Assembly: GCA_947683625.1 (NCBI GenBank)
Contig: CANTUR010000460.1
Location: 3,277,001-3,341,000, forward strand
Direction: 5' to 3'
Origin: Mallotus nudiflorus
Taxonomy: Eukaryota; Streptophyta; Magnoliopsida; Malpighiales; Euphorbiaceae
DNA: 64,000 nt
In this document: positions 21,715 through 30,717 of the stretch, in pieces
Layout of the letters: each line of letters opens with the position of its first letter
Numbering within the stretch: the stretch's first letter is position 1
The notes under the pieces: model-generated
Told to the model about the DNA's origin: nothing
Database searches by the model: none
Seen by the model: the letters and a program-made list of their open reading frames with translations, nothing else
Made by a program: the position numbers and the translations under genes

Positions 21715-24242
21715 CTAATCACTCTCGGACTTATCGGCCTTCTTGTCAGCTGGCTCATTCGTAGACTCATTTGCAGAAGCATCAGTAGGGTCAGTCCCAT
21801 CATCATCGCTACTACCCTCAGACTCCTCGTCGACTGCCCTCTCCTCCTCCTCATTGCCCTCAACCTGAAGAGCGGTGAGCTGGCGCTCAAGGGCAGTGAT
21901 CCTAGCTTAACTGGACTCATCAGATCTTGTCAAAGCATGATACAAGGTAAAAAATCATGAAAGTATGCATATATGTAGAAATAAAGCATATTTTATGTTT
22001 ACCTTCCATTATTGTATCACCTACATCAGGAAGTCCCTATGGGTCTCGATTAATCCCCTTGATCTCCAAGTATCTATTCCATTGATAGTATTAGAACTAA
22101 CCATGTATTATAAGACTTAAGAACACAGTTGTGAAAGAAGGAAACTTACATGGGTAGTAGCCTTTAGGAAGAATGCTGGCTCTAGAGTCATATCCAATGT
22201 CAGAAACTGACGAGAGAGCTTACCAGAAGGCACCCAGTAACGAATCAGTAGATAAGGAGTAGCAGTGAGTCTATTGGCCACTACCTAGGATCGAGAACTG
22301 GAGGGATCTGCTAAGGAAGGTGCCTTAGAAAAAGAACCCTCACCACCAGGAATGATGCGCGGGCGCTGATAAGGCCTTTCCTGTGTAGAGAGCCTAGGGC
22401 TAGGAGTAGATGCCCTAGTAGCTGCCTAAAAGATGAAAGATAAGTTAGAGAATAATATCTATAAGTAAATATTAAATAAGTAAAATAAAACATTGCATGC
22501 TCACTTGAAGTGTAGGTGTAGGAAGAGGCACTCGTTGTAGAAGATGAGCCCATGTAAACTCCATATAGTAAGACTTCCTCACTCTAGCACCTGACCACCA
22601 CTGATGTATCCTCTCCCTGAGGAACCAGACCCTACAATCAGGGCATTTAAGTAAAACCCTTTTCCTAAATAGAGGGATTGAGCGAATCATGGCCTGCATC
22701 CACCCTGCTTGAGGGCCCCATAAGTTTGGATATAGCTATAAGAATAAATAAGTAAGTGGATGAATTTGATTAATAAATTTATGGCTAATTCCAGTTACAT
22801 TTGCAGGTACTTACCTCGTCATAAGTGAGCATGTTTAGTCACGTACAATGGATATGAACATGAGCCACATACCTTTTTTAAGCCTGGCTGGGACCCCACC
22901 TTACCATCATAGGGAAGGGGGTATCACAAACCCTGGTAATCCCCACTATTAACTCAAACTCTAGAGCCCAATCTTGCAAAAGAAGTAAAGATTTATTAGT
23001 GAAATTGGATAGCAATAATTGGGATGGAATAAAAAGGGAAAGAGAAAGTAAAATACCATTATGGCATGCTAGAAATTATGAAGTCGCCTAGCTCCACGTA
23101 CCAGCTCATCCATGCTCCTATAAAGATAAGCTAAGGCACATCTGCCCCAATTATAGGTCACCAACAAATCTAGATCCCTCAGAGGCATCAAAAAGCTCAA
23201 GTCCACGAAGCTGGTTGCATCAGCAAAGAGTGTAGTGCCTAGTAGATAAACGAGGAAAGCATGCACCACCTGAATGATCTGTAGGGGTGTAGTGGTCACT
23301 TTAACTTTAGCACGGGTGTAGAATCTCCTAATCGACTCGAGCTTCACTGTGTGGGTCCCCTTATATTTGGGACCATCCTAAGTAAATGCTAAATGAAAGC
23401 GAGATGGTCAAGAGATAACTGGTGGAGGCTAGCATCAAAAGGAACAGAATCCCCAGCACAAGCGACGCCAATAACTGCGGCAAAGGCCATCGGATCCAGG
23501 GTAAATTCCCTGAAAGGAAGATAAAATGTGTGGGTGGTGTTAGACCACCTCTCTATCAAGGCATGCAAGGGCTAGTAGTCTGTACACCCTTACTATGTTG
23601 GGAGTGCCAAGATAAAATCAGAGAAGCCGGTATCATGAATCTGAGTCTGTACAGCCTCAGAAAGCTTATCGTACCAGATGTGCACACTGCTAAAGTTCCC
23701 AACACCCTTGAGGGTGTGGGCATCAAGCTAAAGGAGTGAAATAGGGAGTAAAATTATCATTTTATGCAATAAAATTTTAAAATTTTTGCTAAATCCCCCT
23801 GATGAGGCGAACGCCTCTATCAAAGAGGCAATTGCCTCAATAATGAGGCGTCGCCTCCTGATATAGGGGCAACTGCCTCATTACACATGAAAAGGCAAGC
23901 GCCTCTTTATGAAGAAGCGATCGCCTCTTCGTGATGACAATTTGATAGAATAATTCAAAATCTCAATTTTGAATCCATAAAATTTAATTTCTTTTGGTTA
24001 AATTGATAAATGTGTATATATGAATAGTAACCCCAATGTTATTTAATGATATTTGCAAAAAAAAATTTAAATTAAAGAAATTGGGTACTAACTTCTTCGG
24101 TGGCCAAGCTGCAGATATGGGATCGTACATTTGCAAATAGGGGGATCTTATCTCCGATACTGAGCCCAAAATTCTGAGAGGGATGTACTGTAGGTGTCAT
24201 AGGGTCCCACATGGGTAAATATAGGGTTCATGTAGCATCCAT
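21715..24242 (-). pseudogene. Reverse-oriented plant-mobile-domain (PMD) gene inside element B
   Basis: Exon 1 runs from ATG 24242 to about 24093, ending ATEE before a GT donor. A roughly 400-base intron follows. Exon 2 begins near 23680 with text aligning to element D's copy (shared TT-x-TF, PM-x-F and VPFD). PMD signatures follow: ADATSFVDLSFLMPLRDLD (about 23230-23170) and YNWGRCALAYLYRSM (23160-23115). Further blocks at 22740-22510 (KCPDCRVWFLRERIHQWW) and an acidic coiled-coil-like tail ending KSESD at 21715-21717 suggest more exons. Stops occur, including codon 5. PMD proteins are plant nuclear proteins shared between hosts and transposons; the role here is unknown. Confidence 0.72.
23804..23935. 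repeat. Cluster of GAGGC-type palindromes in the PMD intron
   Basis: At least six copies of a 13-14 bp palindrome: GAGGCGAACGCCTC (23804), GAGGCAATTGCCTC (23825), GAGGCGTCGCCTC (23845), GGGGCAACTGCCTC (about 23867), AGGCAAGCGCCT (about 23893) and AGCGATCGCCTCTTC (about 23916). Similar copies lie in both LTRs of element B and at 21355-21430. Confidence 0.85.
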
Positions 24243-24345
24243 GTCAAAGAATGTGGAGAATGAGGGAGGGAGAGAAAAGAGAGAAAAAAGGGTAACAAGA
24301 GAAAATTGAAAAGGTGAAAGTGACCTTTGGAAGAGAAAAGTGAGA

Positions 24346-24353
24346 ATTTATAT
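24346..24353 (-). promoter_or_regulatory. TATA box of the reverse-oriented PMD gene
   Basis: The minus strand reads CATATAAATTCTC about 105 bases before the ATG at 24242, followed by a strongly CT-rich leader (24340-24245). The layout parallels that of the neighbouring DUF7745-like gene. Confidence 0.5.
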
Positions 24354-24529
24354 GATTAGGGTGGAAAAGGAAAATTGAAAGAAAGGAAGATAAGGAGAAG
24401 AGGGTGAGGCCCACTTGATGAAATAAAACACAAAATGGCCCATGGCTTGCTAAAAAAAAATCAAACAAGAATTTCTGCATCATTGCTCGGATATATCCCA
24501 AGATTAAATTTTGGATAAGAATATTCTAA

Positions 24530-24850
24530 TCGAAAGCATCAAAAAGAATAAGCATCTGGTCGGATTTGAATTCCTGAAGTGCGTGGAAGAATAAGCATCT
24601 AGTTAGGTTTGAATTCCCGAAGTGCGCGGAAGAACAAGTGTCTGGTTGGGTTTGAATTCCCAAAGTGTGTGGAAGAACAAGCTTCTGGTTAGGTTTGAAT
24701 TCCTGAAGTGTGTAGAAGAACAAGCATCTGGTTGAATTTGAATTCCTAAACTGTGCAGAAGAACAAGCGTCTGGTCGGGTTTAAATCCCTGAAGTACGCG
24801 TCTTAGGAGGTGTCTGGTCGGGTTTGAATCCTCGAAGTGTATTCTTCATT
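24530..24850. repeat. Tandem array 1 of element B (about 60 bp units)
   Basis: About five to six units containing AAGCATCTGGTCGG, TTTGAATTCC and GAAGTGCGTGGAAGAA, varying by point changes. It lies between the start of the reverse PMD gene and the 3' end of the element. Such satellite-like arrays near the 3' untranslated region are known from Ogre/Tat elements. Confidence 0.85.
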
Positions 24851-25330
24851 TACTGAGTAATTTTTAGGCCAGGAAAACCTGGGTTTTATGCCAAACTATA
24901 ATGTGTAACTGATCGGGCTAGGAAAACCTGAGGAACATAGTTACGTTTTATCTCTTTTTATTGAGTGGAGATTGGGCCATGCTTATGATTCACGCCAAAC
25001 TATAATGAGTACTTGATCGGGCTAGGAAAATCCAAGGAACATGGTTACATTTCATCTCTTTTATTGAGTGACTTCTTGAGTAAGGAAAACTTGGAAATCA
25101 CGCCAAATTTATAATAGTAGCTGATCGAGTTAGCTTAACCCAAGGATCATAGCTATGTTTCTCTTCTGTTCTACTGAGTGAAGATTGGGCCATGCTTGAG
25201 ATTTATTAAAAATTTATTAATGATTGATTGATCATGCCAAAAAAACTCGAGGAATATGCTCACATCTCGAAAATGGAGTTCGACCTCTTGGGTTTGAATT
25301 CCCAAAGCTGACGACTCGAGTGAAGACTCG
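24851..25330. repeat. Tandem array 2 of element B (about 110-130 bp units)
   Basis: Three to four longer, diverged units sharing GATCGGGCTAGGAAAA, CACGCCAAACTATAAT and TACTGAGTGAAGATTGGGCC. It follows array 1 directly, with a short block like array 1 (GGGTTTGAATTCCCAAAG) recurring near 25288. Confidence 0.75.
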
Positions 25331-25418
25331 TAGGTTAAGTATGTCGTTCTTAATCTTTATTATTTGATTTGCATGTTGCTCTTTTAAAAAATTATTTTTA
25401 GAAAATTATATTTTTTAA

Positions 25419-25435
25419 AAACTAAGGGGGCAAAC
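25419..25435 (+). promoter_or_regulatory. Polypurine tract of element B
   Basis: AACTAAGGGGGCAAAC immediately precedes the 3' LTR start (TATGGACAC). G-runs followed by CAAC or CAAAC just before the LTR are also seen for D and, in altered form, G. Confidence 0.75.
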
Positions 25436-28184
25436 TATGGACACTGTTAGTTTGATCGGCACGCAATGAAAGTCTAATAATGAGAAAATTTGAGTTTTGA
25501 ATGTAAGGGGAGACCGAGACTTCTCTAAAGTCGACTCAGAAAGCCTAAAAACTAAGCCAAGCCCACAAATACCATATCCAAGCTAAAGCCTAGCCCATCG
25601 CCTCTTGACCTAAGGGCCTCGAGTTGGCCTAGGTAAAGAGGCGATCGCCTCAACAAAGAGGCATCGCCTTTTCACCCCAAGTATCGGTGAGGCGACACCT
25701 CATCAAAGAGGCATTGCCTTTTCGCACCCACTTTTTGCAGCATTAAATGCCATTAATGGCAGTGGTTGGAGGCTCACCTGCTGAAGAGTTGGTCATTTTT
25801 GGACATAAAAGAAAAGGAAAAAGCAGAAAAAAGAGCATAGGGAATGAAAAAAGGTAAGGGGAGAGGGTGAGAATGACTTTTTCGGAAATTGAAAAAGAGA
25901 GAAAGTTAGAGGCCTTAAAAGAAAGGTATGGGAGTATGAGAGGGAGGATTGACAACTTAAGGTGTGAACTAAAAACGTCTAAAAAAAAAGAAAGAAAAAA
26001 AGAAAGGAAGAAGAGGAAGAAGACTTAGAAAGCTAAAGACTTTGATTTCTTGGGGAGGGAAAGGGATGTCTCTTGTATTCAAAGCCTTAAATCAATCAAC
26101 CAAGCTCTGAGAGTTTAGTTAGGTGAATTAAGCACGTCCAAGTCAGTTAGCTCCCCCCTTCTTAAGCTTTAAGTCCTTTGTCTTCATTAAAAGCATTGAT
26201 TCATTATTCTTGTGCTTGTATTCTTGAGTTTTATTATTTATTTAAAGTTATATGTAAAACATGATTGCATGAGACATTGAATATTGATTATTAATTTGTA
26301 TATTTACATTTGTTTCTTATTTATTTGCATGATCATTGAGTTTCTCAGGATTTAAGAAATGTAGTCTGTCTCTGTCCTTATTAAAGACATGACGTAGATG
26401 TCGCCCCTTCATGATGAGGCAACAGTGTTATCACCTCCTGGTCAGGAGGCGACGCCTCTTTGAAGAGTCGTCACCCCTTAACCAACATTCTGCCTGTTTC
26501 TGTCTTGATTTTCAATCCTTATCTCGAATATTTGGCACAATTTCCATGTTTAATTTGTTATATCTCCTGATTTCATGCATGATTATTGTGTTATTTGGTA
26601 TTATTTTTAATGTTATATTATTGTGTTATTTTGTAGACTATTTTGTGGATTTATTTCCATTTATTTTGTAAATATTATTTATGAATGATTTATAGATATT
26701 GTTGTTGTTTGCGAGATAAAACTAACTTATATTTGTTGCAAGAATTATGTTGTGATTTCTAAGTATTAAATAATTGTTTTATTAATTAATTCTTAAGAGT
26801 TTTGGTTTGTATAATTAATTAGTTTATTTTTGGTTTATGTATGGTTTATTTTTAGTATTTTTACATTTATTTACACAAAAAGTTGTAATCCTTAATCCCT
26901 CCTCCCTTTTATTTGGAATGAATGGTTGTAAATTATTTTTATTTATTTTATTTTATTTATGATTGAATGTCGAGAATATAAGCATGAAATGAGACTAATG
27001 TGCAAACTTAGGATAAAATATAAAATTGGAAACCAATCGCGATTAGCATGTTAATAAGGAAATAATTCGATTATTAATGGTAATAAAATATGAAACACAC
27101 ATGAAGGTCAATCGTAAGGTTGAGTGGGCATTTTAAAAGCCCATACCTAGTTTTTAAACCTGATCTCTAATAACAGCTTCTGGGAACCTCCGTGGAATCC
27201 AGTTGTTGTACAGTGTATCTCGGTTTTTATTTGGGTGGCGACTCTATCTCCATTTTGGGCCCCAAGCCCACTGATGTGAATCCAAGTTTAAAGCCTAAAG
27301 AGATCAAAGATCCATTAATAGTATAAGAAGGCCCAATCACAAGGTCCAAATCCAAGAAGCTTCAAGAAACCATATTGGGTTTAATTAGGGACATTTGGAA
27401 AGCTCAAGAAATTCAACCCAATAAAGCATCCATGGAGACCCAAGGAATAATATTTAACTTATTTTTGTGTTAATAACAATTAGGGTTACATGTAGCCACC
27501 ATATACAAGTTAATGAGGAAACTAATACCAAGTAATGACTATTAATGTGGGTAGTGGTTATTAAGAGTTAATGGGGCAATTAATACCAAGTAATGGCTAT
27601 TAATGTGGATGGTGGTTATTAAGGCCATTTAAGAGTAAAAGTAATCCTATGTGTGTGAGTCTATTTTAGTAGTGTGTGCATGGACTTGTACTCTATATAA
27701 ACAAGTCCTTTTTCTTTCTTTTGTAGCATGAATGAGTTTGATATATGAATTATAACTTCGTTTGAGTTTTATTGTGAGGAATTTTATCTTTAATTTCTTG
27801 CATAAACTTTGTGACTTATCAAGCTTTATTCTAGCTTGTGGTGTCAAAATCTAAATATTTGTTTTCTTGTTATTTATTAAACTTTCTTGTTTGTGGAATA
27901 AGAGGAAATTCAAAGTCTATCTTAGTATCTTTATCCTTGTTGGTAAAGGGGTTAAGTAGCATCTATCTTCTTACTTCAATCTTTGAACGATCCGAATTTG
28001 TGGTTTAAATTGGTAATTTCTAGTTTTCTTCTAATTCAACTTATCATAGTATTCATGCTATTGGGGAGTTAATTGATGAAACCTACAATTCCCATCACCC
28101 ACTATGTATTTTCTAGTGAGCCCTGAACTCGCATAGTGCTGTGGTCGCCAACACTTGGTCACGCGATTAACCCCGCCGCCTACA
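25436..28184 (+). repeat. 3' LTR of element B, interrupted by a solo LTR
   Basis: It matches the 5' LTR (10550-12483) along its length; without the 831-base insertion (solo LTR plus one CCCAC copy) it is about 1,918 bp. It ends CCGCCTACA at 28184. It includes the palindrome GAGGCGATCGCCTC at 25638-25651, and the second cluster at about 26400-26480. Confidence 0.88.
27272..28097 (+). mobile_element. Solo LTR of an unrelated element (826 bp) inside the 3' LTR of B
   Basis: It begins TGATGTGAATCC and ends ATTCCCATCA, with inverted ends TGATG/CATCA. It is flanked by a perfect 5 bp duplication CCCAC (27267-27271 and 28098-28102). A TATA box TATATAAAC lies at 27694-27702. The 5' LTR of B has no such insertion at the matching place (near 12395), which gives the empty-site sequence. 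No internal domain is present, so the lineage is unknown; orientation is set by the TATA box. Confidence 0.9.
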
Positions 28185-28997
28185 CAAATAAATTTAGATA
28201 ATCCATTGAATGATCTTGTAAGATTCCACTTTGATTGTTTCTAAGCCACTTGCTCATTGTCTAAGAAAAACCCACCTTTATTAAAGTACGTAACTAGCTA
28301 CCCCATCCCCGAGTTGACTCAGACTCATGGCTTGAAAAAAGCAGGTGATAAAACTTCTTTGTGTGCCCAAGCACTCCGCACAAGAAACATAAGTTGCCTA
28401 ATTTCTCATTTTTAAATTGAACGAAAAAGGTTTCCCCATTTGCTTTACTTATCTTCTTCCATCTTTTCAATGGTTGACAGACATCAATAAGAACCTTAAT
28501 ACACATATATGATCTCTAAAGACTTGAGCTATTGTGGGAGTCATACTCACAAAATCTTCTTACAAAATTGCTAGTTGCTTACCAACATTTTCAGACATAA
28601 AACCAACTGATAGCTGATAGACTTGAACCTAAAGCTCAATCTGAGAAAAAATGACATGCATATGATTCTCTCTCATCTAGAGTTTATGAAGTAACACGAG
28701 GTTATTATAAAAAAGCCATAGATCTCCCTCAAGAACCCTACATATGTCAACTTCATAAAAACTGTATAAAATATCGATTAGGCTCAAACTTCTTAATACA
28801 TATTCCCTTTTCAGGATGCCATACATCAGCAAGCCAATTTTGCAAAGCGTTGAAGTTAACTCTATGTTCAGTGAGAATTCTTCCTACTAAATAGAAATCC
28901 TAATGAGCAGTAAAAGAGTGATCCACTGTAGCATCATCAAGAATCTAATTCTCCTCCTTCTCCGTGGGATCGACATCTCTACAAACCTTTCTTCCAT
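28185..28997 (-). pseudogene. LINE ORF1: DUF4283 domain and CCHC zinc knuckle
   Basis: Candidate ATG at 28997. A DUF4283-like domain is visible (GRILTEHRVNFNALQNWL and ADVWHPEKG, about 28900-28800), then an open 70-codon stretch (28506-28294) with KLGNLCFLCGVLGHTKKFYH, a zinc knuckle whose last Cys is Tyr. Frameshifts lie near 28745 and in the first 100 codons. The reading runs into the B insertion; the remaining C-terminus should be at 10549-10180. It is the nucleic-acid-binding ORF1 protein of plant L1 elements, not a host gene. Confidence 0.82.
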
Positions 28998-29150
28998 AAT
29001 GATCTTCATGTACTACCAGTCCTCTCAACAGAATTAAAGCAAAAGAGACAAGTAGACAATAATACAAATACCCCTAAGAATAGAAATAGATTAAGAAAGA
29101 AAAAACAAATTCTCGCAAAAGAGAGAAAAACCTAGCTTTCACGTAAGAGA
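28185..29150 (-). mobile_element. L1-type plant LINE, 5' part
   Basis: The other half of the LINE at 6067-10549, separated by element B. The 5' end lies near 29150, where the minus strand starts with a short pyrimidine-rich leader (GGTTTTTCTCTCTTTTGCGA), typical of plant L1 elements. It carries ORF1. Confidence 0.8.
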
Positions 29151-29667
29151 GAAAGAGTAATTGATCTTGCTTATAACATCTTAAGACATTATACTATTTA
29201 ATTAAGTAAATTATTTTATATTTTAATGAATTAAGTAAATGTAATCCGTTTAAATTTATTTTCCGACATCCAAAGTTAATTTATCTTAAATCCAAACCTA
29301 CTTAACTTTTCTTGTTAAAAAAAAAAACCTACTTAACTTTTCATGGGATGATGTCAGAAATTGACACGATTATTGACACCCGTGGTACTCGGCTAGTGTC
29401 GTGGCCATATATTGGATGGACAACACAACACGACAAGACAATCCTCCAAAACATGCGAGTATAGTAATGGTAGTAGTACGGTAGACGACAACTAAAACTA
29501 TTTAACACTCTTAACTCCAGAGTCCTTTCTTTTTCGCTCCTTTCTAATCATTTTGATCTCAACACAAATGCTAAAAGTTGCATTTGCTTAATCAACAAAT
29601 TCCACTCCCATTCTCTCCTCGCTTTCACCAAACCCTAGATCCACATTTCACTTCCTTTCGAGTCGCC
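29151..29667 (+). promoter_or_regulatory. Upstream region and 5' UTR of the aspartic protease gene
   Basis: About 500 bases between the LINE and the start codon. No canonical TATA box was identified; CTATTTAACAC at about 29498 is the closest. A CT-rich stretch (29518-29550) fits a leader or initiator region. The LINE inserted immediately upstream and may have displaced distal promoter elements. Confidence 0.45.
29568..29591 (+). other. Short upstream ORF in the protease 5' UTR
   Basis: ATG CTA AAA GTT GCA TTT GCT TAA: a 7-codon uORF ending 76 bases before the main ATG, provided transcription starts upstream of 29568. The ATG context (CAAATGC) is moderate. Whether it is on the transcript is unknown. 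Confidence 0.4.
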
Positions 29668-30684
29668 ATGGCGGCTCGATCGAGATCTCGCTCTTGGTCT
29701 CGGTCGAGATCTATCTTCATTTTAGTAATGGCCTGTCTTCTTCTTCTCATCGACCAGAGTGTGGAACTTACGTTTTCGTCCAGGCTGATTCACCGATTCT
29801 CCGACGAAGTTAAAGCGCTTAGGGTTTCGAGAAACGAGAGCGTCGTTGGTTACAGTTTGCCGGACAATAAGAGTATGGAATATTATCAGATGCTTGTTGC
29901 TAGTGATTTTCAGAGACAGAAGTTGAAGCTTGGACCTCAGTATCAGTACCTATTTCCCTCTGAAGGCAGCAAAACGATGTCGCTTGGAAATGACTTTGGA
30001 TGGTACCTTTGATTCTTCTTTATTATAATTATTATTTTTAAAGTGATTTGGTCTTTTTCTGTTTGGACTTAATTTGACTAATTCTGTGATTAATTGCTTT
30101 CTCGAGTTGAAAGAAGATTCTAAGTATTAATTGTTGACTTTGTCTATTGCTTTTTATTGTGCTTCTTTTGTCCTCTTGTTTGACGCTAGTATATAGGCAA
30201 TTAAATTTTTTTTTTATTTAATTTTCAAATGATCAAACTTGTCACTGGAGAAAGACCCAAATCAATTAATAATTTGCCGGGGAAGATTGTATTTTTGGGT
30301 TCCATGCTACATGGGATTTTCAAAAATTCTTAGCCTGTAATTTTTTTTTTTCAGATGCTCATTGATTATTGGTTTCGTTCATTTTTGTTCAGGTAATAGT
30401 ACTTGTGCTTCTGCAAACTAATTGATCTTTTTGAAAAAGAAAAAAGAAGATTGGTCAAAAATAAGGTTTTGGTAGTATTAGGTGAACCAATTCAAGCTTA
30501 ATATAAACTTGTTTACTCTTCGTTTTGGGTTATTATATATGAGTTGTATGTGAGACTTCACTGCTCAAGCCTGGTTTCAATAGAAGTTACCAAGCTTGAG
30601 CTGATAATTGCGCCTCAAGCTAAGTGGAATCCTCAGTATATTTAAACTATTTATCTACTATCTTGTATATTAGTTTAGTAATTA

Positions 30685-30717
<33 letters not shown>

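Larger units (their letters stand above)
10550..28184 (+). mobile_element. Element B: near-complete Ogre/Tat-type Ty3/Gypsy retrotransposon
   Basis: A 17.6 kb element (16.8 kb without the solo LTR inside its 3' LTR). Parts in order: 5' LTR 10550-12483, PBS, leader, gag, protease, RT, RNase H, second RNase H, integrase, two reverse-oriented genes, two tandem-repeat arrays, PPT and 3' LTR. Flanking pentamers are TAAAT (10545-10549) and CAAAT (28185-28189), a 4/5 match. Both flanks are parts of one LINE. Large size, a TGGCGACT-type primer site, RT-RNH followed by an extra RNase H, and long internal arrays all fit the Ogre/Tat lineage. LTRs differ at many positions by eye, so the insertion is not recent. 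No ORF is intact. Confidence 0.9.

Noticed and set aside
23069..23347. Free-standing host PMD (aminotransferase-like) gene
   Set aside because: It lies between the integrase and 3' LTR of B and has a positional counterpart in D, so it belongs to the elements.
24530..25330. CRISPR-like array
   Set aside because: Units are contiguous diverged tandem repeats without spacers, inside a plant retrotransposon.
28294..28506. Host zinc-finger gene on the minus strand
   Set aside because: The text is the zinc-knuckle end of a LINE ORF1, with the DUF4283 region just upstream and frameshifts.
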